Positions 18,366-27,031 of a stretch of 46,286 nucleotides of DNA are shown here, one piece after another. This DNA is from Candidatus Berkelbacteria bacterium Licking1014_7 (GTDB lineage Bacteria > Patescibacteriota > UBA1384 > GWA2-35-9 > CG2-30-39-44). The position numbers and the translations under genes were made by a program. The first letter of the stretch is position 1; each line of letters starts with the position of its first letter. The stretch covers positions 1 through 46,286 of the forward strand of contig VMGK01000009.1 of NCBI GenBank assembly GCA_007376535.1. The letters run 5' to 3'. The notes under the pieces were generated by a model. That model saw nothing but the letters and a program-made list of their open reading frames with translations, ran no database searches and was not told the DNA's origin.

Positions 18366-18632
18366 TTAGCAAGTTGAAGAAAATGGAAGAATGCTGACTT
18401 TGATGCGTTTTTCTGTTGTGTTGAGTTCCAGTACTTGGATTTGATCAGCACTGTAATGACGAAACCAAACACTTAACATTCGCGCTGCGAAAATGATATG
18501 GTTACCAACATTTACAGCTTTATGACTTACAAATGGGGCGTATCCCTCAATCTCAACTATCACTGGTCCATCGAGCCAAATGCCCAACACATTATCATCG
18601 GCAATCTGTCGCCAGATCGATGTTGCTACCAT
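18366..18632 (-). CDS. Hypothetical 88-aa protein
   Basis: SD ggagaggag upstream; own promoter and terminator. Confidence 0.65.
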   Translation of the reverse strand: MVATSIWRQIADDNVLGIWLDGPVIVEIEGYAPFVSHKAVNVGNHIIFAARMLSVWFRHYSADQIQVLELNTTEKRIKVSILPFSSTC

Positions 18633-18680
18633 TTTCCTGTCTCCTCTCCCTGTGTATTATCTCAAGGTAAAAACAATTTC

Positions 18681-18709
18681 ATTTTAACATAAATAATATA
18701 CTTTGTCAA
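18681..18709 (-). promoter_or_regulatory. Sigma-70-like promoter
   Basis: TTGACA-17 bp-TAAAAT on the minus strand. Confidence 0.75.
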
Positions 18710-18750
18710 TATAAAAAGCCCTAATGGATTTTTGTATTATTTGCTCTAAA

Positions 18751-18824
18751 TGGGGCAGGATGGATTTGAACCATCGAACCTACCGCTTATAAGACGGTTG
18801 CTCTGACCGCTGAGCTACTGCCCC
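18751..18824 (-). tRNA. tRNA-Ile (anticodon TAT)
   Basis: GGGGCAGTAGCTCAGCGGTCAGAGCAACCGT CTTATAA GCGGTAGGTTCGATGGTTCAAATCCATCCTGCCCC-A; loop CTTATAA gives anticodon UAU. Confidence 0.85.
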
Positions 18825-18873
18825 GTTAACTTCGCATCTAAATTCTATCAAAAATCAAATTAATTTTCAAATT

Positions 18874-19329
18874 TTAGAACAAACCCACCCTCAAAAACTC
18901 CAAAACCTCTTTAGCGTGACCAACCGGCTTAACGTTTTCGTAAATTTTGCGAATAATGCCTTTTTTATCAATTACAAAAGTGATGCGCAAAGCAGAATTA
19001 CCACCCCTTTTCAAAACCCCCATCATCTGACAAATTCTTTTATCAGAATCGGCAATTAGCGGAAAATTCAACTGATATTTGTCGCAAAAAACGGTATGCG
19101 ATGTCTTGGTGTCAGTGCTTACTCCGACAACCTGCGCGCCAACTTTTTCAAATTCATTGACTAGCAGATTAAACTCTTGCGCTTCCTGTGAAAAACCCGG
19201 CGTGTTGTAAGCCGGATAAAAATATAATATTATATTGCGATCGCTTAGAAACTGGCTCAGATCAAGTTTTGAATGATGCTGGGTTTCTCCGATTATCACT
19301 GGCAATTTATCACCCTCTTTGTATTTCAT
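18874..19329 (-). CDS. Peroxiredoxin-like (Bcp/AhpC-TSA) protein lacking the peroxidatic Cys
   Basis: IILYFYPAYNTPGFSQEAQEFNLL in place of the usual ...TPGCT.EA; thioredoxin-fold context conserved. Confidence 0.85.
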   Translation of the reverse strand: MKYKEGDKLPVIIGETQHHSKLDLSQFLSDRNIILYFYPAYNTPGFSQEAQEFNLLVNEFEKVGAQVVGVSTDTKTSHTVFCDKYQLNFPLIADSDKRICQMMGVLKRGGNSALRITFVIDKKGIIRKIYENVKPVGHAKEVLEFLRVGLF

Positions 19330-19423
19330 ATAAAGTAATGTTAAAACTCCCAGTTGCGATAACTTTCGGGGATGTTTTACCCTTAAGATTTTCTACGTTT
19401 AGTCGCGAAAATTTAATCAAAAA

Positions 19424-19639
19424 TTATCTCGGATAAACTTTTTTGCCATTGCCGTCATATAGTGCTATCGCGTCCACTGGACAACTTTTTGCCGCTTGCA
19501 AAATATCTGCCTCAGAATTCCCCTGATTATCTATCACAACCGCTTTCCCTACATCGTCTAATTTGAAGGTCTTACTCGCAAAAATCAAGCAACTGGCGGC
19601 ACTGATACATTTTTCTCGATCAATCTTGATTTTATACAT
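19424..19639 (-). CDS. Small single-cluster ferredoxin, probably [3Fe-4S] type
   Basis: DREKCISAASCLIFASKTFKLDDVGKAVV...SCPVDAI; CxxAxxC...CP ligand pattern. Confidence 0.82.
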   Translation of the reverse strand: MYKIKIDREKCISAASCLIFASKTFKLDDVGKAVVIDNQGNSEADILQAAKSCPVDAIALYDGNGKKVYPR

Positions 19640-20339
19640 TGTTTTTATCTTTTTTATAAACGAAATAAGAATATATTACAATTCCGATAATGCCCAGAGA
19701 TAAAATTGAAAAAAATAACCAGATTGAATAAAACGAATCAATAAAAATACCCAACAGGTTTATGAGTCCAACTGCCACAAAAACTCTACCCGCCCAAAAG
19801 TGCGACTTGTCCCACGACTCGTCAGAACTCAAGGTCCAGGGTGTGCGAATTCCGATAAAATAATTTCGCCGCAGACGGGGCAAATAATATCCCATAATAA
19901 TAAATAAAACAGAAAATGCCGGAATAAAAAATATATTGCCGGGAATATTGTCGCCATAAAAACTGGCATAAATCACCACGGCATATAGATAGATAAAAAA
20001 CAAAGTGATAATGGCTTTGAATGTCATAAAAGCGCCGGCAAATTTTTCATAATTTTTGGAAAACGGATCAATGCGCGGAATCCAACTCATTCCCAAAAGT
20101 GTCAATAGAGAAAAAATCGGCAAGGCAAAAAGATTGATAAATTTTGAGCCGTAACGATCTGGTTCGCCGGCAAAATTCCAATGCACCGGCAGTTGATCAG
20201 GCAATTCTTGCCATAACATTCCAGACAATATAAAAACACATCCAATCAGCGCCAGTATCAGCCAGTCCCATTTTCCCCAAAATAATTTTTTCATTAATTT
20301 CATTTTATCATATAATTTTTTTAATGCAAACTTTTGCAA
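19632..20339 (-). CDS. SdpI/DUF1648-family membrane protein
   Basis: LPDQLPVHWNFAGEPDRYGSK and YFIGIRTPWTLSSDESWDKSHFWAGRVFVAVGL motifs. Confidence 0.85.
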   Translation of the reverse strand: MQKFALKKLYDKMKLMKKLFWGKWDWLILALIGCVFILSGMLWQELPDQLPVHWNFAGEPDRYGSKFINLFALPIFSLLTLLGMSWIPRIDPFSKNYEKFAGAFMTFKAIITLFFIYLYAVVIYASFYGDNIPGNIFFIPAFSVLFIIMGYYLPRLRRNYFIGIRTPWTLSSDESWDKSHFWAGRVFVAVGLINLLGIFIDSFYSIWLFFSILSLGIIGIVIYSYFVYKKDKNNV

Positions 20340-20463
20340 TTTGAAACGGTTTTTGCTATTAACGCGACTTACGCAAAATTACCTTATGTTATATTTTCTT
20401 GGATAATCGCTTCTCTGCACGCTCGTCGCCCCAGCGTGGCTCCTCGCTCGTCCTCGCCTTCCC

Positions 20464-21432
20464 GATAAATTCCTTTCTGTAATCAAGATATTTCAAAAAA
20501 AATACGAGGTTTGGGCGCCGGTCCAAACTGGCAAACTGGTAAATTTTGAAAAAAATTTTGAAATTAAAAACATTACCCTTAAATATCCTTGTTCTCAAAT
20601 CGGCATTAAAAAAATATTTTTTCCTGCCAAAGAAATTCTTTTTGAAGTAAAAAAGGGCAAAGGGCAAGCGCCAAAAATCAAAAAACCGATGGCTGTCATC
20701 GCAGCGCATCCGGTTGATCTGATTGCGCTTTCGCGCATTGAAGAAAGTTTTTCCGCCCCGCCGGCTGATTATTATTTCAACCGTCGCAAAGAAAATTGTT
20801 TTTTAACCGGCATAACCCCTTCCCCAAACAACAAATATTTTAACCACCTTCTGCTTTCCTATCCGGTTGAATTTGATCTCTTTTTTCATTTTCACACTGA
20901 AAAAATATATTTAGTGGAAATCGGCTCAAAATTAGGAGAAAATTTTGTCTTAAAGCATAAAAATATATTTTTCCCCACTCAAATCACTATTAAAATTCCC
21001 CCGATTAAAACAGAAAAAAATATTTTTAGCGATCCGGTAAAATTAGCAAAAATTATAGAAAAATCGCAAGGCAAAAAAATCTGGAAAGAATTGGAAAAAA
21101 TTTGTCTGAACTGCGGGATTTGCGCTTGGGTCTGCCCGCTTTGTTATTGCTTTTCTATCAATGATGAAATTTCTAGCAGCGGCGATGCATGTAAGCGCTG
21201 CCGACAATGGGACAGTTGCGTTTTGCCCAAATTCAGCCAAATTTCCGGCGGCTATAATTTCCGACCAACTCCCGGAGACCGACTTGACAACTGGTATTAT
21301 CATAAATTTGTCCGCGCGGTGCGCGAGCGGGGAAAAATTGACTGCGTGGGGTGCAATCGTTGCATTGAAAACTGTCCCGCCAAAATCAACTTTCGCAAAA
21401 TAATCAAAAAATTAGCGACAAAGAAAGAATAA
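20464..21432 (+). CDS. hydB: [NiFe] sulfhydrogenase beta-subunit homologue (4Fe-4S dicluster); start codon unclear
   Basis: Coding continues upstream of ATG 20689 (...KIFQKKYEVWAPVQTGKLVNFEKNFEIKNITLKYPCSQIGIKKIFFPAKEILFEVKKG...). CLNCGICAWVCP and CVGCNRCIENCPAKIN clusters. Confidence 0.82.
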   Translation, partial: DKFLSVIKIFQKKYEVWAPVQTGKLVNFEKNFEIKNITLKYPCSQIGIKKIFFPAKEILFEVKKGKGQAPKIKKPMAVIAAHPVDLIALSRIEESFSAPPADYYFNRRKENCFLTGITPSPNNKYFNHLLLSYPVEFDLFFHFHTEKIYLVEIGSKLGENFVLKHKNIFFPTQITIKIPPIKTEKNIFSDPVKLAKIIEKSQGKKIWKELEKICLNCGICAWVCPLCYCFSINDEISSSGDACKRCRQWDSCVLPKFSQISGGYNFRPTPGDRLDNWYYHKFVRAVRERGKIDCVGCNRCIENCPAKINFRKIIKKLATKKE

Positions 21433-21498
21433 ATTTTCAATTTTGATTATTAGACATTTGAAATTTATTTGAAATTTGTTATTTGGATTTTGCCATTT

Positions 21499-22326
21499 AT
21501 GTTAAACCCTTATCTTCCCCAAACCGTAAAAATCATTGATACTTTTCAAGAAACTCCGACCATCAAACGGATAGATTTTAGGGTAAATTTTTCACCAGCG
21601 TTACTTACAAAAAAAATGACTTTTGTCCCCGGACAATTTATTTTAGCCGGTGTCTGGGGCGCGGGCGAAGCGCCATTTGGCTTGACCAATTCTCCTTATA
21701 ATCGAAAAAGGTGGCAAATTATGGTAAGAAATACTGGCGGGCGGGTAACCTCATCGCTTCACCGCCTGAAACCCGGGGATACAATGACTATGCGCGGACC
21801 GTACGGCAACGGCTTTCCGCTTCAAAAAATGACTAACATGGACATCGTCGCCATGGCCGGAGGTTGCGGCATTCCGCCGATTGCCTCGCTAATAGAATTT
21901 ATCACCGTCAATAGAAATAATTTCTCAAAAGTATATTTGGTTTACGGCGCCGGTTCTCCCGAAGAATTTGCCGGAAAATCGCGTTTTACCCACTGGCGCA
22001 ACAAAAAAATCGAAGTTATCCTTACTATAGATAAACCGCAAAAGGGCTGGGCTGGACGAGTGGGATTTGTGTCAGAGCATATCAATAATTTGTCTTTTGA
22101 CGCGCAAAAAACTTATGTCGCAATGTGCGGACCCGGACCAATGTTCGCAGGAACTGCCGCCGCATTTTTGCAACTTGGCGTAGCGGACCAAAGAATTTAT
22201 CTATCAGCCGAAAGAAAAATGAGTTGCGGTATCGGCAAATGCCAGCACTGCACCTGCGGAAAACATTATGTCTGTTTAGACGGTCCGGTCTTTAGTTGGA
22301 ATCAAATTAAAGATATGCATGATTAA
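21499..22326 (+). CDS. hydG: Sulfhydrogenase gamma subunit (FAD/NAD(P)-binding, 2Fe-2S)
   Basis: PFGLTNSPYN, MRGPYGNGFP, MAGGCGIPPIASLI, ERKMSCGIGKCQHCTCGKHYVCLDGPVFSW. Confidence 0.9.
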   Translation: MLNPYLPQTVKIIDTFQETPTIKRIDFRVNFSPALLTKKMTFVPGQFILAGVWGAGEAPFGLTNSPYNRKRWQIMVRNTGGRVTSSLHRLKPGDTMTMRGPYGNGFPLQKMTNMDIVAMAGGCGIPPIASLIEFITVNRNNFSKVYLVYGAGSPEEFAGKSRFTHWRNKKIEVILTIDKPQKGWAGRVGFVSEHINNLSFDAQKTYVAMCGPGPMFAGTAAAFLQLGVADQRIYLSAERKMSCGIGKCQHCTCGKHYVCLDGPVFSWNQIKDMHD

Positions 22327-22503
22327 AAAATACAAGGATACAAGAAACAAGATACAAACAAATTTCAATATTCAATTTTCAATTTTAGTTTAGAATTTGG
22401 AAATTGATATTTGTTTGCGTCCTTGTATCTTGGTTATTGTATCTTATTGCATGCACAAATCCCGCACCCTAAAACATTATCGAATCTTAATTCTAATTTA
22501 ATT

Positions 22504-23256
22504 ATGAAGCCAACTATTGCCATTTATGATTTTACCGATTGCGAAGGATGCGAAGTCCAACTCATATCTTTACTTGAAGATTTTTTAGAAATTGAAAAAA
22601 GAGTTGAAATTGTCAACTGGCGCTTGGGACAGGAAGATAATCACCAGATACAATTTGATATCTGCATTATTGAAGGAACGCCCATCACGCGCGAAGAACA
22701 AAAATTGTTGCGATCGCTTAGAAAACGATCAAAAATTTTGGTGGCGCTCGGGGCTTGCGCGGCGCTCGGTGGCGTGCCGGCAAGTGTTGACCAAACGCAA
22801 AGAAAAAAATGGCTGAAAAAAATTTATGGCGCAAAGTATAAATCGCGCGGCGACTCTGCCAAACCTTTGTCAAATTTTGTCAAAGTTGATGCGATTATTC
22901 CGGGTTGTCCGGCGACTAAAAAAGACATTTTACGAGCGATTACAGATTTATTAGACGGAAAAATTCCGGCAACACAAAACTTTCCCGTTTGCAAGGAATG
23001 CAAAGCCAACAACAATCCCTGCCGACTCTTAAATAACCAACCCTGTCTTGGACCGGTCTCAATCGGAGGTTGCGATGCAATTTGCGTGTCAGGCGGCGCG
23101 GGATGCTGGGGTTGCCGGGGATTATTGGAAAACGGCAATCTGCCCGCATTTCGCAAAACCCTAGAAAAGTTTATGACAAAACAGGAAATTGAGCAATTTA
23201 TGAGTGTGTTTTTGTCAAACGACCTCATCATTAATAAACCAAACACTAAAACTTAA
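22504..23256 (+). CDS. hydD: [NiFe] hydrogenase small (delta) subunit
   Basis: IYDFTDCEGCEVQL, LVALGACAALGGVPA, IPGCPATKKDI, CLGPVSIGGCDAICVSGGAGCWGCRG. Confidence 0.9.
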   Translation: MKPTIAIYDFTDCEGCEVQLISLLEDFLEIEKRVEIVNWRLGQEDNHQIQFDICIIEGTPITREEQKLLRSLRKRSKILVALGACAALGGVPASVDQTQRKKWLKKIYGAKYKSRGDSAKPLSNFVKVDAIIPGCPATKKDILRAITDLLDGKIPATQNFPVCKECKANNNPCRLLNNQPCLGPVSIGGCDAICVSGGAGCWGCRGLLENGNLPAFRKTLEKFMTKQEIEQFMSVFLSNDLIINKPNTKT

Positions 23257-23298
23257 AGTTTAAAACTAATGTAATTTTGAATTTTAAATTGTGATTTT

Positions 23299-23341
23299 GC
23301 CTGCCCGCTAATCGCCTGAGCGATAGCGATGGCGGGCGGGA
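23299..23341. repeat. Dispersed GC-rich hairpin element, inverted copy of 39026-39068
   Basis: gcctgcccgctaatcgcctgagcgatagcgatggcgggcggga is the exact reverse complement of the 39026 copy. Confidence 0.9.
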
Positions 23342-23485
23342 GATTTGCCTGCCCTGCCAGAATGTCATGCCAAAGGCAGATCCGCCTCTGGCGGAAAATC
23401 TACTTGTAAATTCCTGCAATCAGGATATTGCAAGAGATTGAATGCAGGTGGGAGATTTGAGATTTGAATTTTGGGACTATAGATT

Positions 23486-24730
23486 ATGAACATCATCGCA
23501 AAAATTGAAGGGCATGGCGCGCTGGACATTGACTTCTCAGCCAAAAAAGCCAAACTTAGAATTTTGGAAGGCGAACGGCTGTTTGAAGGAATTTTGGTTG
23601 GACGACCTTTTGACCAAACCTACTGGATTACTCCCAGAATTTGCGGCGTTTGCCCGATAGTCCACGCGCTGGCTTCAGTCAAAGCGGTTGAACGGGCATT
23701 TCGCGCGCAAGTAAGTTCTCAAACCATTCATTTGCGATCGCTTTTATTTTGCTCACAAATGATCCAATCGCACATTTTACATCTAGTATTTTTAAGTTTG
23801 CCTGATTATCTTGGACTTGATCGCGGCACAGAAATTAAAGACCAACACCCGCGTTATTTTTCATTCGCGCTGAATATTAAAAAGGCGGCTGATTTTATCG
23901 CAGAAACAATCGGCGGCAGAGCAGTGCATCCCACCACTATCACTGCTGGCGGTTTTTTCCGTCTGCCTAAAATTTCCCAAATTAAAGCCATTAAATCGCA
24001 ACTGATGCAGATATTAAATGACGCGGAAGGGGTCTTAAATTTAGCCCTGTCGCTTGATTATCCGCAGCTTAAAAATCCCTGCGAATATCTGTCCGCTTGC
24101 CCGTATGACGAAAATGAATACCCCATTTATAATTATCAAAAAATATTGTCTAATCGCGGTTTTGGTCTTAAAATAGAAAATTATCAAACCGAAATCAAAG
24201 AAAAAGTTGTTAGCAATTCCACGGCAAAATTCGCGCGCCGAAAAGGTAGTGGCTTTATGGTCGGCGCGCTGGCGCGCATGGCGCTTTTTAGCGATCGCTT
24301 TTCGCCGCTGATCAAGAAATATTTGGAAAAAATTGATATTGAAGAAATGAAATTTAATCCATTTTACAATAATTTAGCGCAGCCGTTTGAAATCTTGCAT
24401 TACACTGAGCAGGGAATTTTGCTCTGCGATAAAATCTTGCGCGACGGTTTAGACGAACGACCAACGGTCGGTTTCAAAATCAAAAGCGGTCGCGGCGTCG
24501 GCGTGATGGAAGCGCCGCGCGGCACGCTTTATCATGACTATACTTTTGACGCTAAAGGCAATGTTCTTAAAGCCAATATCATCACGCCGACGGTGCAAAA
24601 TTTAACCCATATTGAAGAAGACGGCAACGCGCTTTTACTCACTTGCGATCGCTCAAAAAATGAATGTATTGATCTGATTAAAATGCTCATTCGGGCTTAT
24701 GATCCCTGTATCACTTGCAGTGTGCACTAA
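23486..24730 (+). CDS. hydA: [NiFe] hydrogenase large (alpha) subunit, group 3b type
   Basis: L1 motif RICGVCPIVH and L2 motif DPCITCSVH at the extreme C-terminus. Confidence 0.94.
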   Translation: MNIIAKIEGHGALDIDFSAKKAKLRILEGERLFEGILVGRPFDQTYWITPRICGVCPIVHALASVKAVERAFRAQVSSQTIHLRSLLFCSQMIQSHILHLVFLSLPDYLGLDRGTEIKDQHPRYFSFALNIKKAADFIAETIGGRAVHPTTITAGGFFRLPKISQIKAIKSQLMQILNDAEGVLNLALSLDYPQLKNPCEYLSACPYDENEYPIYNYQKILSNRGFGLKIENYQTEIKEKVVSNSTAKFARRKGSGFMVGALARMALFSDRFSPLIKKYLEKIDIEEMKFNPFYNNLAQPFEILHYTEQGILLCDKILRDGLDERPTVGFKIKSGRGVGVMEAPRGTLYHDYTFDAKGNVLKANIITPTVQNLTHIEEDGNALLLTCDRSKNECIDLIKMLIRAYDPCITCSVH

Positions 24731-24740
24731 TTAACTTAAC

Positions 24741-24783
24741 TAACCCAAATTTGCAAGCCCGACGGGCTTGCAAATTTGGGTTA
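24741..24783. repeat. Solo family-1 palindrome (RAYT-1 type), also a possible hydrogenase-operon terminator
   Basis: taacccaaatttgcaagcccg-a-cgggcttgcaaatttgggtta; same arms as the RAYT-1 flanks, opposite orientation by the central base. Confidence 0.93.
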
Positions 24784-24898
24784 ATCCAATGTATTAAAAA
24801 ACAAAAATTATTGCTCTATATTTTTTTTCTGCTAATATAGATATTAGACTTGCAAAAACTCTTTTGCTGGCGCATCATTGAAAACAGGAGGAAACCCA

Positions 24899-25693
24899 AT
24901 GAACGCAAACCAAAACGCCAAATTGGAAATGCAAAACATTTGGATAGGCAAGCCAGCAGCGCTAAAACTATTACTGCGCGTCGGCTTATCCTGCCTTGCC
25001 CAACCGCGCACCCTATCAAATCAATTTCAATTATTGTTTACGCTTGATACTCCGACACTTTATGACTTATTTATTATTATTCCAACGATTGCTATTGACT
25101 TACTGAAATACTGTCACAAAAAAGAACAAACTACCATTGAAAAAAATGACATTTTAGAACTTTTAGCCAGTCGCGATCATCTTACTCCCTCAATAGAATA
25201 TCTTAAAAACCCGGAACGTTCTATGACACCAGAAAACCAAATGTATTCAGGACGGCTTGCAGAATTGGGTATTGACCTTTCCACTCCTTGCAACCAATCT
25301 GTTTTCTTGTACAGCGATCTGCTTACTTTTGGACGGATCAGGCAGATACAACAAAACGAACATACATTAGCCGAAGTTATGTCAGAGACCAAACCGGGCA
25401 CAATTCTGCAAAATGTTGGTGTTCCGGAAGATTTACAAAAGGATGCCGTGCCCAGCGCGCGAGTTTGCACGCATTTTGGAATTGTGGTATTTGTCGGACA
25501 ACCTCACCATAATTCTTTACTCAACCGCTTACTGGCCGGACAAAAACATTGCCAAAACAAAAATATTTTTAATGATTTACTGCCAAACATTGACTATCGG
25601 CATTTTTGCCCAGCGGAAAATCCAGATCAAAAAGACCCCAAAAACGGAGCCAATCTAATTGAATGGTCCAGACCGCTGCTAACTAATAAATAG
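24899..25693 (+). CDS. Hypothetical protein between hydrogenase large subunit and hypC
   Basis: ATG 24899 preceded by aacaggaggaaaccca; 264 aa, no recognised motif. Confidence 0.65.
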   Translation: MNANQNAKLEMQNIWIGKPAALKLLLRVGLSCLAQPRTLSNQFQLLFTLDTPTLYDLFIIIPTIAIDLLKYCHKKEQTTIEKNDILELLASRDHLTPSIEYLKNPERSMTPENQMYSGRLAELGIDLSTPCNQSVFLYSDLLTFGRIRQIQQNEHTLAEVMSETKPGTILQNVGVPEDLQKDAVPSARVCTHFGIVVFVGQPHHNSLLNRLLAGQKHCQNKNIFNDLLPNIDYRHFCPAENPDQKDPKNGANLIEWSRPLLTNK

Positions 25694-25901
25694 GACTTAA
25701 CTCGCGAGACAATTTTAACATCTCATCTGCGCTTTTTTTGTCAAGAATTTGTATGGCAATATCCCCGTGGGCGATCAGCCAATCGCCCTTTTTTAATTTG
25801 GGCAAAAGCGACACATCAACCAAATGCGAATGATTTTCGCCTTGAACTTGGGCTTTTTCGCCCCTAAACCCGATTATTTTCATTGGAGTGGCGAGACACA
25901 T
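25683..25901 (-). CDS. hypC: Hydrogenase maturation chaperone HypC/HupF
   Basis: MCLATPMKIIG...VDVSLLPKLKKGDWLIAHGDIAIQILD; N-terminal MC and G-A-HG-A pattern. Confidence 0.9.
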   Translation of the reverse strand: MCLATPMKIIGFRGEKAQVQGENHSHLVDVSLLPKLKKGDWLIAHGDIAIQILDKKSADEMLKLSRELSPIY

Positions 25902-25990
25902 AGTCCTCCCTTCAGTCGGGAATTTCTAATTTTTAATTTCTAATTTCTAAACAAATCCGAAATTCCAATGATTAAATTTTTAAAACTATT

Positions 25991-26692
25991 TTATTCGGTG
26001 AATTTTAAGGTAGAGAGGATTTGGTCGAAGATTATAATATCACCATTATATTTACTGCAAATATCAAATGTTATTTTATTTGCATTACCCAATTTAATTA
26101 TTGCTGAATTGTAGTTATCTCCTATTTTGCTTCCACTAGATGTATTAGCATTGAAAATTCCGCTTAATCGAATAGTCTCATGCGAATCAACTTTTATTAT
26201 TTTTGTCTGGAAATTATCAATAGTTGGATAGCTAGATTGATTAGCTAAATTATTAAATAAACCTGTAAATCCCTCTACCATAACAAAATATTTGGTAGGG
26301 CAATCTTCATTACCCAAGCTTTTTTTATTCTTATCATCAGTAATTCCGATATAATACTGATTACGATTAGTCGACTCATCCACCATATGATATTCGATAA
26401 TAAAATGGTTCTCCGGATACTTAAAACTAAATCCATATTTCTCGTTGGTATAAGTTTTCCAGTCGGCCGTCGGATCGGCTGGTATAGTTTCACTAGTCGG
26501 AATTTCCCCGCTGATGGCATCCGTCTCGTCTGTCTGCTCTTCAATTACTGGCGCCTCAGGCGGAGTATTATTATCCTGCTGGATTTTTACCAAATAAAAC
26601 ACGCCAATACTTATGCCAGTTAAAATTATCACTGACAAAATTATTACAAGAATCGGCATTACTATGCCTTGCCCAAAATGATTGTTTTTCAT
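25991..26692 (-). CDS. Membrane-anchored hypothetical protein
   Basis: N-terminal TM; extracellular part with WKTYTNEKYGFSFKYPENH. Confidence 0.7.
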   Translation of the reverse strand: MKNNHFGQGIVMPILVIILSVIILTGISIGVFYLVKIQQDNNTPPEAPVIEEQTDETDAISGEIPTSETIPADPTADWKTYTNEKYGFSFKYPENHFIIEYHMVDESTNRNQYYIGITDDKNKKSLGNEDCPTKYFVMVEGFTGLFNNLANQSSYPTIDNFQTKIIKVDSHETIRLSGIFNANTSSGSKIGDNYNSAIIKLGNANKITFDICSKYNGDIIIFDQILSTLKFTE

Positions 26693-26818
26693 ATTAATTA
26701 TTCTCCCTGTTATTTACACGACTTACGCACTTTTATTTTTAATATATTTTCGCAGGATAATTGACTTCGACGCCATCCGCAGCCGAGCGGGCCGGTCTTT
26801 GATCTTGCGAAGCAAGCA

Positions 26819-27031
26819 TCAAAGGAGCGAGGCAGATTTTGGAGAAAAACATTTTACCCCAAAGTTATCATCCAAAAAAATTTTGGTTGTTTTCCAGGAT
26901 AAATCATAACACAATTCAAATCTTAATATTGCGCTATCGCGATTCATTTTCGTTTTTCTGGCAGACAGCGCTTCCCCCAATCTCTCTACCGCTTTTTCGA
27001 ATTTATTGAAACTGACGCTAAACTTTGTCAT
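26819..27031 (-). pseudogene. HEPN (HI0074-type) partner of MNT nucleotidyltransferase, C-terminally truncated
   Basis: FNKFEKAVERLGEALSARKTKMNRDSAILRFELCYDLSWKTTKIFLDDNFGVKCFSPKSAS then stop inside repeat-like DNA; about half the usual family length. Confidence 0.65.

Noticed and set aside
20389-20709. 106-aa minus-strand ORF opposite hydB
   Set aside because: Antisense to the hydB coding extension with no supporting signal.
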